From Verrucomicrobiales bacterium (GTDB taxonomy: Bacteria; Verrucomicrobiota; Verrucomicrobiia; Verrucomicrobiales; DEV007): DNA of 22,451 nucleotides. A program made the translations under genes and the position numbers. Of this stretch, positions 1 through 7,713 are shown in pieces (positions within the stretch are counted from its first letter, which is position 1; every line of letters begins with the position of its first letter). The stretch lies in the NCBI GenBank assembly GCA_002705125.1, contig PAHQ01000104.1:3004-25454 (forward strand), given 5' to 3'. The notes beneath the pieces were generated by a model, which did no database searches, had not been told where the DNA came from, and was given only the letters and a program-made list of their open reading frames with translations.

Positions 1-1244
1 AATGCAGTGCTAGTAAATTCATAATCGCCCCTTTTCAAAACCTCGTTATAATACGTTTGAGATATTTCGTAATTCATTGCGGAAAAATATTCAGCAATCT
101 TCAATAAGGTCTTATTTGAAAGGTCATTAATCCTAAATTGATCAATAAAGTTTTTATAATAGACTTCAATCTCCTCAGGTTCTTTGAAAGAGCTTTGCTC
201 AATAACTTCAAGAACTATCATTGCAAGAACCTCAATCAGTGAATCATTTGCAACAGAGTCAGACATTAGATTTTTGACCCTCGATACACTTTCTTCATGC
301 CCGTATTTCTTAATTAGAAATTCGACATATATACTTATGGCCTCACTACATAAATCACTCAAAAATGGAAGGTCTAGCGTGATAAGAATTCCCTCAAATT
401 CTTCAATACCTTCATCTATTCTATCCATTTGCTCCATTGAGACCATAACAAATGCCGCAGCATTAAGCGCATGAATAGCCGCTGCAAAACCTTGCTTAAA
501 CTCTTTATAGTATGAAAGAGAATCATCCCACCGGTATTGTAATCCCGACAATTTTACTAAATAACTTGAGGCTTCATCGAGGTGAAATTCATCCAACTTC
601 TGGGTCGATATCTTGGCATTCAAAAATTCAGCTTCAGATTCTGCAAACCTACTTAGCTTAATTAAAGACTTACCCTTTAATAAATGAATCCTTATTTTAA
701 GATCCGGATCCAGTTGATACGAATCTAATTTCTGTAGATACTTGACCGACTCCTCAAATTTACTAAGCGAAAAAAGTACCGATGCTTTGTTGTATATTAC
801 ATCTGGATAAAAATATGAATTCTCATACTTTTTGATAAATTTATCTAACGCTCTTAGAGCCGGAACTTTATAGTCTAATTGGATAAGATTTGCTGCCCAA
901 TAAAATTCTACCATCTCATCAAATAACGATACAGTCTCTGATGATCTATAGTTCTGAAGAAATTTTATTGAGTCTTTAAATTTTCTTTTTTTAAAAGCGG
1001 CTACCCCAGCGTAATATGAAGACAAGCTCAATCGAATATCATTTTTCTCGGCCGTAAGTGCAATTGACTCGGCAATTTTTAAAAGTTCATCGTATTGATT
1101 AGAATCCAGTAGTTTCTGGAATGACTTCGACTCCTCCTCAGCGTTGTCATTGGTTAATTGACAATAACAGTTCTCATTTGTTCCATTAAACAAAAAAACA
1201 ATTAGCGCAAGGTAGGTGTATAAATTCAAAATTTGAATCCTCAT
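1..1244 (-). CDS. TPR-like exported protein, 3' end outside window
   Basis: An open frame runs on the minus strand from an ATG at 1244 off the left edge, giving about 414 codons with no stop. The N-terminus (MRIQILNLYTYLALIVFLFN) is a basic start followed by a hydrophobic stretch, so a Sec signal peptide is likely. The mature part is built of helix pairs with TPR-like spacing of small and aromatic residues (YYAGVAAFKKRKFKDSIKFL, YNKASVLFSLSKFEESVKYL, LLKGKSLIKLSRFAESEAEF). It is therefore probably a periplasmic or outer-membrane scaffold protein. Partners cannot be told from the sequence. The neighbouring minus-strand unit ends at a terminator at 1348-1388, so this gene needs its own promoter in 1245-1347. 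I am confident it is coding, but only moderately sure of the TPR label. Confidence 0.8.
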   Translation of the reverse strand, partial: MRIQILNLYTYLALIVFLFNGTNENCYCQLTNDNAEEESKSFQKLLDSNQYDELLKIAESIALTAEKNDIRLSLSSYYAGVAAFKKRKFKDSIKFLQNYRSSETVSLFDEMVEFYWAANLIQLDYKVPALRALDKFIKKYENSYFYPDVIYNKASVLFSLSKFEESVKYLQKLDSYQLDPDLKIRIHLLKGKSLIKLSRFAESEAEFLNAKISTQKLDEFHLDEASSYLVKLSGLQYRWDDSLSYYKEFKQGFAAAIHALNAAAFVMVSMEQMDRIDEGIEEFEGILITLDLPFLSDLCSEAISIYVEFLIKKYGHEESVSRVKNLMSDSVANDSLIEVLAMIVLEVIEQSSFKEPEEIEVYYKNFIDQFRINDLSNKTLLKIAEYFSAMNYEISQTYYNEVLKRGDYEFTSTA

Positions 1245-1291
1245 TCTTTCGTGCTCTTTATCCTCTCTTTAATCAAATACCGACTTAGATA

Positions 1292-1323
1292 TATATAATT
1301 ACTATAATTTTTATAATTATCAA
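1292..1323 (-). promoter_or_regulatory. Candidate promoter for the TPR-like gene
   Basis: The only stretch between the terminator and the ATG at 1244 holds, on the minus strand, TTGATA (1323-1318) and a run of TATA-like hexamers, such as TATATA at 1297-1292. The spacing is loose (about 20 bases to that copy), and the area is so AT-rich that hexamers occur by chance. The location supports a promoter more than the motif does. Confidence 0.25.
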
Positions 1324-1347
1324 TATTTTTCTTCTTTTTCTTGAAAC

Positions 1348-1388
1348 AAAAACACCGCACCAGAATTGGCCCTGGAGCGGTGTTTTTT
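1348..1388 (-). terminator. Rho-independent terminator after the DUF1080 gene
   Basis: The 11-base arms 1348-1358 and 1377-1387 are complementary (core CACCGC / GCGGTG). After one A-A mismatch, four further pairs (CCAG / CTGG) extend the stem. On the minus strand the stem is followed by a T-rich stretch. It sits 48 bases past the stop of the DUF1080 gene and closes the cupin/peroxidase/DUF1080 unit. The T-run on the plus strand would also let it work in the other direction, but no plus-strand gene reads into it. Confidence 0.88.
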
Positions 1389-1435
1389 ATGATTTGTATA
1401 AAAAAGATTAAGGAAATCTCTCGTGAGATATTTAC

Positions 1436-2053
1436 CTATATCTTTCTAATTTTTAACTTCCTGAAGTAAATGAGGCTCTTCGGATCATGACCTTGTATAC
1501 CTATAGTTCCCTCGCCTAATTTTTTTGTCTTCTCCTTATGATCTTCAGGTTCAGTGTATTCATTAGCAACCTTTCCATTAATAGTAATCGTTACCTTCTT
1601 TCCTTTAACTTTAATATTGTAGGTGAACCACTCATCATCAGCATGGGGTGCTTTCTTTACATCTTTAAAACTATAAACACTTGCTGTTTTTCTCCAATCT
1701 GAATGAGTCGCATTTACTTGTGCTTCATAACCAACAACTGGCCATCCACTAGCCTGATAAGCTGAATGAAAAAATATTCCAGCATTAGCACCTTTAGTGG
1801 TTTTCACCTCACACTCAAACTCAAAGTCTTTAAACTTAGCATTTCCATCTTCACCATAAAACATGTGAGCACGCGGTCCAAAAACTTTAATGGTTCCATC
1901 CACAACTGAAAACGTTTTTGGGTTCTCAGTATTAACTTTCCAGCCATTTAAAGTTTTACCGTCAAACATACTTACCCATTCACCGGCATTTGCTGAGGTG
2001 ATTAATAGTGATAATGTAAACAATGATAATATAGATTTAATTTTTAGTTTCAT
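1436..2053 (-). CDS. Exported DUF1080 / 3-keto-disaccharide hydrolase-type protein
   Basis: This 205-residue protein begins with a clear Sec signal peptide whose likely cut is after ANA (residue 23). The mature part is a single DUF1080 (PF06439) concanavalin-like beta-sandwich. It starts with the family's usual MFDGKTLNGW (29-38) and carries GIFFHSAY (92-99) and GYEAQVNATH (108-117), which lie in the sugar-binding face of related proteins. Characterised members act on 3-keto-glycosides or 3-keto-disaccharides made by Gfo/Idh/MocA dehydrogenases, so this enzyme probably cleaves an oxidised sugar in the periplasm. Its exact substrate is unknown. It is the last gene of a three-gene unit, 40 bases after the peroxidase-methyltransferase gene with no terminator between. 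No Shine-Dalgarno precedes the ATG. Confidence 0.88.
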   Translation of the reverse strand: MKLKIKSILSLFTLSLLITSANAGEWVSMFDGKTLNGWKVNTENPKTFSVVDGTIKVFGPRAHMFYGEDGNAKFKDFEFECEVKTTKGANAGIFFHSAYQASGWPVVGYEAQVNATHSDWRKTASVYSFKDVKKAPHADDEWFTYNIKVKGKKVTITINGKVANEYTEPEDHKEKTKKLGEGTIGIQGHDPKSLIYFRKLKIRKI

Positions 2054-2093
2054 AAAAAGTGTTAAGTTATAATTAGAATATTGTTTAATATAT

Positions 2094-3308
2094 TTATTGA
2101 GATTTAATTGAATTATTTGCTAAGTCAGATTTAAAAAATAATAAGTGTTGCCATGGCAATTTATCATACGATCGGCTGAGCACGAAACCATTACTAGACA
2201 TTTCTTTAATGACTTGGACTTTAGACATCTTATGCTCTGTTTTGATCGGAACTTTCGGATCTTCACTTCTGAACTCAAGCAAGCATACTACACCATCTTT
2301 TTTAAGAGACTTCTTTATACTAGCCAGCATTTCTTGGGGATGTGAAAATTCATGGTAAACATCAGCCATTAAAACAAAATCGACGCTATTGTCTGGCAAA
2401 TCCGCATCCCAGTAACGATTCTCAATGGATTTAATATTATCTAATCCGGCTTTTTTAGCTCTACCCTCAAGCATTACGAGCATTTCAGGCTGAATATCAA
2501 CAGCATAGGCCATTCCTTTTTCTCCTATAATATTGGCCATCATTAGAGTATGGTAGCCGTTACCAGAACCAATATCTGCTACTGAAATTCCAGGCTTCAG
2601 CTGCAATTCTTTAATCATCTCAGAAGTTCTTTCCTCTTCTTCTCTTACTTTTCGCATTAACCATGGAGCACCCTGCCAATGCATTGTTCTGGCAATTTCT
2701 CTACCCTTGTACTCAAGCAGTGCAGGAGGGCCTTCCTTATCATAAGCCGCTTTTTGTTCTGCGGCAGATAATAATGCCCACTCAATTGAGGATATTATTT
2801 CATTTGAAGTGGGGCGCACTCTCTGTCTGAATCTATTTACAACATTCCCCTTCCTACCAATAAGAAACTTTTCGAAATTCCATTTCACAGCACCGAAGAA
2901 ATCAGGATTAGTCTCTTCTGACTGTAAAAACTTATAAAGTAAATGAACATCTCCGCCTTTAAGATTGACTTTAGAAGCCATGGTAAAACTGACGTCATAA
3001 GTTTCTTTACAGAATTTTTTTATTTCACTCTCGATTCCTGGCTCCTGACCTCCAAAATCATTACAAGGAAACCCAATAACATTTAGCCCCTTACCTTTGT
3101 ATTTCTCAAACAAAAGTTGCAACCCTGCATATTGCGGAGTGTAGCCGCATTCGCTAGCAACATTCACAATCAAGATTGGTTTGCCAGCGAACTTGGATAA
3201 TGAAGTCTTTTTGCCGTCAATGGTCTCAAAGCTAATGTCATAAATTGGAGATTTAGCTATGACTGAGGCCGTTAGTAAAACTTGAAATAATATATTTAAT
3301 CGAACCAT
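2094..3308 (-). CDS. Glutathione peroxidase-like / SAM methyltransferase fusion protein
   Basis: One uninterrupted 404-residue frame joins two enzymes. Residues about 20-180 are a glutathione-peroxidase fold with all four expected active-site positions: Cys54 in NVASECGYT, Gln88 in GGQEPG, and Trp143-Asn144 in WNFEKFL. The catalytic codon is TGC, so this is the cysteine form, probably reduced by thioredoxin. Residues about 200-395 are a class I methyltransferase with motif I DIGSGNGYH (245-253), the acidic end of strand 2 in AVDIQPEM (269-276), and ADVYHE (315-320). A conserved-looking bridge (GREIARTMHWQGAPW, 202-216) leads into the second half. The first 18 residues look like a signal peptide, which is puzzling for a SAM-dependent enzyme. 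The start overlaps the upstream cupin gene by 13 bases, so translation is probably coupled. The methyl acceptor is unknown. Confidence 0.85.
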   Translation of the reverse strand: MVRLNILFQVLLTASVIAKSPIYDISFETIDGKKTSLSKFAGKPILIVNVASECGYTPQYAGLQLLFEKYKGKGLNVIGFPCNDFGGQEPGIESEIKKFCKETYDVSFTMASKVNLKGGDVHLLYKFLQSEETNPDFFGAVKWNFEKFLIGRKGNVVNRFRQRVRPTSNEIISSIEWALLSAAEQKAAYDKEGPPALLEYKGREIARTMHWQGAPWLMRKVREEEERTSEMIKELQLKPGISVADIGSGNGYHTLMMANIIGEKGMAYAVDIQPEMLVMLEGRAKKAGLDNIKSIENRYWDADLPDNSVDFVLMADVYHEFSHPQEMLASIKKSLKKDGVVCLLEFRSEDPKVPIKTEHKMSKVQVIKEMSSNGFVLSRSYDKLPWQHLLFFKSDLANNSIKSQ

Positions 3309-3643
3309 TCGTCTTTGGGGTCAAATGCTGGTATTGGAATGTTTATGATCTTCATATTACCGACCGCTCGGTGTCGACAACCAGGTTTTATAAGCACTGA
3401 TGTCATTGGCTTGGCTGGAATTCTTTCGCCATCAAGCTCTATATACCCCTCACCTTCAAGAACTAGGTAAATCTCATGCATCTCCTTGTGATAGTGAGTT
3501 GATGCATCCTTAGATATTTCCACTAAATGAAGGCTAGCTACCCCACCCAATTCGCTAAATGCTCTTCTAGCCATTCCGCATGGACATGAAACTGGATCAA
3601 TTTCATCTAATTTTGCGACACTGAATCTTTGTGAAGTTTGCAT
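3296..3643 (-). CDS. Small cupin-domain protein with a CPCG motif
   Basis: This 115-residue protein is a single cupin barrel. Motif 1 is complete (H50-Y-H52 with E57 and the following GEG at 64-66), and the second-motif histidine is H91 in PGCRHRAVG, so a metal site of three His and one Glu is likely. Before the barrel lies SCPCGMARRAF (19-29), whose paired cysteines may bind a metal or form a redox-active disulphide. There is no signal peptide, so it is cytoplasmic. It is the first gene of the unit with the peroxidase-methyltransferase and the DUF1080 hydrolase, and its stop lies inside the next gene. Small cupins are sugar isomerases, dioxygenases or sensors; nothing here chooses between them. 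Confidence 0.85.
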   Translation of the reverse strand: MQTSQRFSVAKLDEIDPVSCPCGMARRAFSELGGVASLHLVEISKDASTHYHKEMHEIYLVLEGEGYIELDGERIPAKPMTSVLIKPGCRHRAVGNMKIINIPIPAFDPKDEWFD

Positions 3644-3796
3644 AGAAAGAATAAGATAAACTTAAACTAATCACTAATGAATCCAAGGCTATAAATCGAT
3701 TATTATAGATAAATTTATGTGATATGATGCAACTAAGGCACTAATTTAGTTGATAGTAGCTCAGCTTTCATTGACCAATTTCTTACTATTACTCAA
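3644..3796. promoter_or_regulatory. Divergent promoter region, cupin operon / hemB
   Basis: These 153 bases separate two divergent starts. On the minus strand, TATAAT (3707-3702) lies 19 bases downstream of TTGCAT (3732-3727), a plausible though long-spaced sigma-70 promoter for the cupin unit. On the plus strand TTGATA (3750-3755) and TTGACC (3771-3776) are present, but neither has a convincing -10 box at the right distance. No Shine-Dalgarno precedes either start codon. Confidence 0.4.
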
Positions 3797-4780
3797 ATGA
3801 CTAATCAAAGATTACCTATTCGCCCAAGACGAAACCGTAAAAGTGATGCCATTAGAGGCCTTTGTAGGGAAACAAGATTAAGTAAAGAATCACTAATCTA
3901 CCCTCTCTTCATACATGATAAGCCGACCAATGAACCAATAGATTCCATGCCTGGCTGCATGAGATGGAGTATCAATGGAATTTTGGAGGAAATTGCAGAT
4001 GCAAATTCAGTTGGAATTAATTCAATTGTACTTTTCCCAGCCATTGAAGATACCCTAAAAAGCTCGAATGCTGAGGAGTGCTTTAATGATGATGGGTTAG
4101 TTCAAAGAGCGATTAGAGAAATCAAAAGCAGCTTCCCAGAAATCTCACTTATAACAGATGTCGCACTAGATCCTTACAACAGTGATGGCCATGACGGTCT
4201 CGTCAGTAGCGATGGATCCATTCTTAATGATGAAACTCTTGAAGTTCTATGTAAACAGTCTTTATCGCATGCTCGAGCTGGTGCTGACATCATTGCCCCA
4301 AGTGATATGATGGATGGAAGAGTTGGAGCCATAAGAAATTCAATGGATGAAGAAAGTTATGAGCATGTTTCCATAATGAGTTATTCAGCAAAATTTGCTT
4401 CGGCTTATTATGGTCCATTTAGAGGCGCATTAAATTCTGCTCCAAAATCTGGAGACAAAAAAACTTATCAAATGGACCCAGCCAATGTGAAAGAGGCAGT
4501 CAGAGAAGTGATGCTCGATATCGAAGAAGGAGCCGACATCGTAATGGTTAAGCCTGCAGGTCCATACCTTGATGTAGTCGCAACCTTGAGTGATTGCATA
4601 GAAATACCCATAGCCGCCTACCAGGTTAGCGGAGAATACTTAATGATAGAGAGCGCCTGTTCCGCAGGTTGGCTGGACCGACGCTCTGTTGTTTTAGAGA
4701 GTTTAACTGGAATTCACCGTGCTGGAGCATCAGCTATTTTAACATATTACGCCAAAGAAGTGGCCTCTTGGCTTGAATAA
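3797..4780 (+). CDS. hemB: Delta-aminolevulinic acid dehydratase (porphobilinogen synthase)
   Basis: This cytoplasmic enzyme condenses two 5-aminolevulinate molecules to porphobilinogen, the second common step of tetrapyrrole synthesis. The 327 residues match the usual family length. The two active-site lysines are Lys199 (MSYSAKFASAYYGPFR) and Lys252 (VMVKPAGPYLD), the latter forming the Schiff base. The metal loop reads DVALDPYNSDGHDG (121-134). It has aspartates where zinc enzymes carry cysteines, so this is the zinc-independent, magnesium-type class. The N-terminal RPRRNRKSDAIR is the usual start, supporting the ATG at 3797. There is no Shine-Dalgarno. pyrE follows 68 bases downstream in the same direction and may share the transcript, although the two pathways are unrelated. 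Confidence 0.97.
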   Translation: MTNQRLPIRPRRNRKSDAIRGLCRETRLSKESLIYPLFIHDKPTNEPIDSMPGCMRWSINGILEEIADANSVGINSIVLFPAIEDTLKSSNAEECFNDDGLVQRAIREIKSSFPEISLITDVALDPYNSDGHDGLVSSDGSILNDETLEVLCKQSLSHARAGADIIAPSDMMDGRVGAIRNSMDEESYEHVSIMSYSAKFASAYYGPFRGALNSAPKSGDKKTYQMDPANVKEAVREVMLDIEEGADIVMVKPAGPYLDVVATLSDCIEIPIAAYQVSGEYLMIESACSAGWLDRRSVVLESLTGIHRAGASAILTYYAKEVASWLE

Positions 4781-4848
4781 GCAGGCCTTTATACAAAGTC
4801 GGTTTTGGCTCGACTAGTTGAGAATTTAAGGGATAATCCAAGAATTAG

Positions 4849-5436
4849 ATGCCAGAATTTCCTCATACGGACCCAATCACAAATCTATATAAGATTTTAA
4901 AAGAAAAATCATTTTTTACCGGTGACTTCACTTTGGCCTCCGGTAAGAAAAGCAATTATTACATTGATTGCAGGCTCACTACACTTGACCCCGAGGGAGC
5001 ATGTCTAATTGGCGCAGCAATACGGAAAACGGTAAATGATAAATGTAAGGAAATGGGGATTAGTATTGATAGCATAGGAGGACTCACCCTCGGAGCTGAC
5101 CCAATAGCTCTTTCTGCCTCAATGGCCAGCTATCAAGCTGAAGACGATAAAACCCTAAAACCTTTCGTCGTGCGCAAAGCGCCTAAAGAACATGGAAAAG
5201 GAAAACAGATTGAGGGCGGATTTGAAGAAGGAGATTCTGTCGTTGCTTTAGATGATGTAATTACCACTGGTGGATCGACCCTTAAAGCGATTGAAGCGAT
5301 TGAAAATGAGGGAGGCAAAGTAGAATTCGTTCTAGTCTTAGTTGACAGACAAGAAGGAGGTAAAGAAATAATTGAAGAATCAGGCTATAAAGTCTTTTCG
5401 CTTTTCACTAGAGATGAACTTTTTAAATCTGAATAA
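4849..5436 (+). CDS. pyrE: Orotate phosphoribosyltransferase
   Basis: PyrE transfers a phosphoribosyl group from PRPP to orotate to give OMP in pyrimidine synthesis, in the cytoplasm. The 195 residues are of normal length. The PRPP-binding signature VVALDDVITTGGST (131-144) is intact. FTLASGKKSNYYID (27-40) is the N-terminal orotate/PRPP contact region, and VVRKAPKEHG (107-116) carries the flexible-loop lysines. GGLTLGADPIA (77-87) is also typical. It lies 68 bases after hemB without an obvious terminator between, so co-transcription is likely. The gap holds a weak 5-base hairpin (4797-4801 / 4811-4815) that I do not think is functional. Attenuation of the enteric kind is not visible. Confidence 0.95.
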   Translation: MPEFPHTDPITNLYKILKEKSFFTGDFTLASGKKSNYYIDCRLTTLDPEGACLIGAAIRKTVNDKCKEMGISIDSIGGLTLGADPIALSASMASYQAEDDKTLKPFVVRKAPKEHGKGKQIEGGFEEGDSVVALDDVITTGGSTLKAIEAIENEGGKVEFVLVLVDRQEGGKEIIEESGYKVFSLFTRDELFKSE

Positions 5437-5518
5437 AAAAGAAACTTCCCAAGAATAGGTAAATCAATACACAATAACTTTCCCAAAAATAGAAATTTAT
5501 TAACTCACCACAATAACA

Positions 5519-6841
5519 ATGGACAGTCCAAATAAAGATAACACACGAAGAAACTTCATTAAAACATCTACAGTCGCAGCTGCTGCAGCATCTGCATTAC
5601 CAAGAAAGGCAAAAGGATTCCAAGGCGGCAGCGAGGAAATCAAAGTCGGTCTAGTTGGCTGTGGAGGAAAAGGAACCAGCGACATCAGGCAAGTGCTTGG
5701 AGTAGGTGACAAGGTCAAGCTCTGGGCAATGGGTGACGCATTGGACAGGAACGCACAAGGAAAATATAAAGCATTATCAAATGGAGGGACTAAGGAAAAA
5801 GTCGACTGTAAAGATCGAGTCTTTTCTGGAATTGATGCATTCCAAAAGGTAATTGATTCAGGCGTTGATATTGTTTTTCTCGTAACGTCGCCAGGATTCA
5901 GACCTGTTCACTTTGACTATGCTGTTGAGCAAGGAAAACATGTTTTTATGCAGAAACCCTGCTCAGTAGATGGTAGAGGCAGCAGAATGCTTTTAGAAAG
6001 CAATAAAAAGGCTAAGGCTAAAGGCCTTAAAGTTGGAGTAGGTTTTCAAAGAAGGCACGATGCTCGTTATAAGGAAACAATTAAACGGATACAAGACGGA
6101 GCCATAGGTGATGTCGTATCACTTAGATGCTACTGGGACGGAAGCACTCCATGGACACGTCCCCGCAGAGAAGGTCAATCCGAAATGGAATATCAAATCC
6201 AAAATTGGTATTACTTCAATTGGCTTTGTGGAGACCACATTGTAGAGCAACACATACATAACCTTGATGTATGCAACTGGCTAATGGGTGACTACCCTCA
6301 GATCGCTCAAGGCAAAGGCGGTTGTGAAGTCCGTAACGGACCAGACACTGGGGAGACTTTTGACCATCATCAAGTGGAATATGTTTATGGATCTAAGTGG
6401 GATGGCCCATCCGTCAGAATGCACAGCTCATGCCGTCACATCCGCGGAGTCTTTAACAGTGTTTCTGAACATGCTCACGGATCAAAAGGATATGCAATAA
6501 TGAATGGAGGCAGACTCTATAATAATGATGGTAAAGAAATATTCCGTGCGCAAGGAGGAGGCAGCTCAGAAATGAATCATAAAAAAGCATTCATAGATGC
6601 CATTCGTAACGACACAGAATTTAATGAGTGCGACAATGGCGCCATGAGTTCAATGACTGCAGTGTTTGGTCGTATGGCCACTTACTCAGGACAACTCTTA
6701 AAAATGGATGACTGTTTAAACACAAAAATAGACGTTTTCCCCTATGACAAAGAACTAGGTTGGGACTCAAATCCACCAGTACTTCCAGATAAAGATGGAA
6801 ACTACCAGAGACCCGTTCCTGGAAAAACTAAGGTAATTTAA
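5519..6841 (+). CDS. Tat-exported Gfo/Idh/MocA family oxidoreductase
   Basis: The 440-residue protein opens with a twin-arginine signal (TRRNFIKT, Arg10-Arg11, then an alanine-rich run to about residue 27), so it should be exported folded with its cofactor. The Rossmann part begins at about 41 with VGLVGCGGKG. The place where most relatives have EKP reads MQKP (144-147), a Glu-to-Gln change. Downstream is the C-terminal alpha/beta domain with DHIVEQHIHNLDVCNW (239-254), typical of verrucomicrobial and planctomycete members of this superfamily. The likely role is NAD(P)(H)-linked oxidation or epimerisation of a sugar or cyclitol; the substrate cannot be read. It stands alone: 82 bases separate it from pyrE, and a strong terminator follows. 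Confidence 0.88.
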   Translation: MDSPNKDNTRRNFIKTSTVAAAAASALPRKAKGFQGGSEEIKVGLVGCGGKGTSDIRQVLGVGDKVKLWAMGDALDRNAQGKYKALSNGGTKEKVDCKDRVFSGIDAFQKVIDSGVDIVFLVTSPGFRPVHFDYAVEQGKHVFMQKPCSVDGRGSRMLLESNKKAKAKGLKVGVGFQRRHDARYKETIKRIQDGAIGDVVSLRCYWDGSTPWTRPRREGQSEMEYQIQNWYYFNWLCGDHIVEQHIHNLDVCNWLMGDYPQIAQGKGGCEVRNGPDTGETFDHHQVEYVYGSKWDGPSVRMHSSCRHIRGVFNSVSEHAHGSKGYAIMNGGRLYNNDGKEIFRAQGGGSSEMNHKKAFIDAIRNDTEFNECDNGAMSSMTAVFGRMATYSGQLLKMDDCLNTKIDVFPYDKELGWDSNPPVLPDKDGNYQRPVPGKTKVI

Positions 6842-6866
6842 TCATAATTACACACTGACATTCATT

Positions 6867-6904
6867 AAGGGGTGCGTTCGCTGAGGAGTGGACGCACCCT
6901 TTTT
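6867..6904 (+). terminator. Rho-independent terminator after the Gfo/Idh/MocA gene
   Basis: A GC-rich stem (GGGTGCGT at 6870-6877 with ACGCACCC at 6892-6899, extended by flanking A/T pairs) encloses a loop of about 14 bases. It is followed by CTTTTT. It starts 26 bases past the stop codon. Confidence 0.88.
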
Positions 6905-6953
6905 ATTGCTAATTGATCATGCTTGTCATTAATGGTAAACTCCAATTCCCCAA

Positions 6954-7676
6954 ATGCTGCTATCGCTTAGAGTAATAATTTCAGGACTCCTCTCGCTAAT
7001 CTGTTGGACAAGTGGTTTTAGTCAGGATGTCGATATATCCAAATCAGACAATCTGATAAATCTCTTCAAATCACTAGGTGATGAAAGTTATGAAGTTCGA
7101 CAAAAAACTCAAAACCTAATTCTTGATCAAGGCAAAAAAAATAAAGACCTCGTATTAGAAGAGTCTTTTAATTTCTACATAAAGACTGAAGATCCAGAAG
7201 TTAAGTATCGACTCCGATCGTCAATGTTGGAGATTATTGGTGGAAATTTAAAACCTGAAGGATTCATAGGCATCAGGATGGTGGATGCGCCCATGAGAAT
7301 AAATAATGATGGAGACGTTGAAAACATTAGAGCTGTTAGAATTTTGAGTGTTGTCCCAAATACAGCAGCGTCCAAAGCGGGACTTAGGCCTGGCGACCAA
7401 ATCACTCGACTGGATGGAGAAAAATTTCCGAATCAAGGACTTGCTTATGTTGAGCTATCAAAATACATCCGGTCAAAAACTTCAGGTGAAAATGTTAAGC
7501 TCAGTGTCAGTAGAGGATTTGGGGTAAATATGAAGAAAATGGAAATTGATATAAAACTCGGTGAAAGACCTGAAGGTTTAGGTTCAGATAGAAAAGTTGA
7601 AGCTTTCAACGAATGGTTCCAACAAAATCTCAAAAAAACCGAGACGTCTTCAGATGACGATATCAAAACCCCATAA
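6954..7676 (+). CDS. Exported PDZ-domain protein
   Basis: A 240-residue protein with a Sec signal peptide (hydrophobic to about residue 20, likely cut near GFSQ). Residues about 35-95 are helical with HEAT-like spacing (SLGDESYEVRQKTQ, EDPEVKYRLRSSML). Residues about 103-205 form a PDZ domain: GFIGI (103-107) is the peptide-binding loop, and VVPNTAASKAGLRPGDQITRL (133-153) is the standard PDZ core. No protease domain is present. It is therefore a stand-alone binding module, perhaps an adaptor or regulator for an envelope protease or enzyme. The tail is charged (KKTETSSDDDIKTP). It is first in a close run with the esterase (37 bases on) and the zinc peptidase. No Shine-Dalgarno is seen; the start is chosen because it yields the signal peptide. 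Confidence 0.82.
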   Translation: MLLSLRVIISGLLSLICWTSGFSQDVDISKSDNLINLFKSLGDESYEVRQKTQNLILDQGKKNKDLVLEESFNFYIKTEDPEVKYRLRSSMLEIIGGNLKPEGFIGIRMVDAPMRINNDGDVENIRAVRILSVVPNTAASKAGLRPGDQITRLDGEKFPNQGLAYVELSKYIRSKTSGENVKLSVSRGFGVNMKKMEIDIKLGERPEGLGSDRKVEAFNEWFQQNLKKTETSSDDDIKTP

Positions 7677-7713
7677 AGTACGTTCACTTTGATTTTAAAA
7701 ATTACTTATAATA

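Noticed and set aside
184..474. 96-codon plus-strand frame
   Set aside because: It lies wholly antisense to the much longer TPR-like frame on the minus strand. Its translation is serine/isoleucine-rich with no recognisable domain, as expected of a shadow.
3130..3165. Possible selenocysteine in the peroxidase
   Set aside because: The catalytic codon in NVASECGYT is TGC, an ordinary cysteine, and there is no in-frame TGA.
4797..4815. Hairpin between hemB and pyrE as terminator or attenuator
   Set aside because: Only five base pairs with no T-run after it; a pyrE attenuator would need a coding leader and a strong stem.
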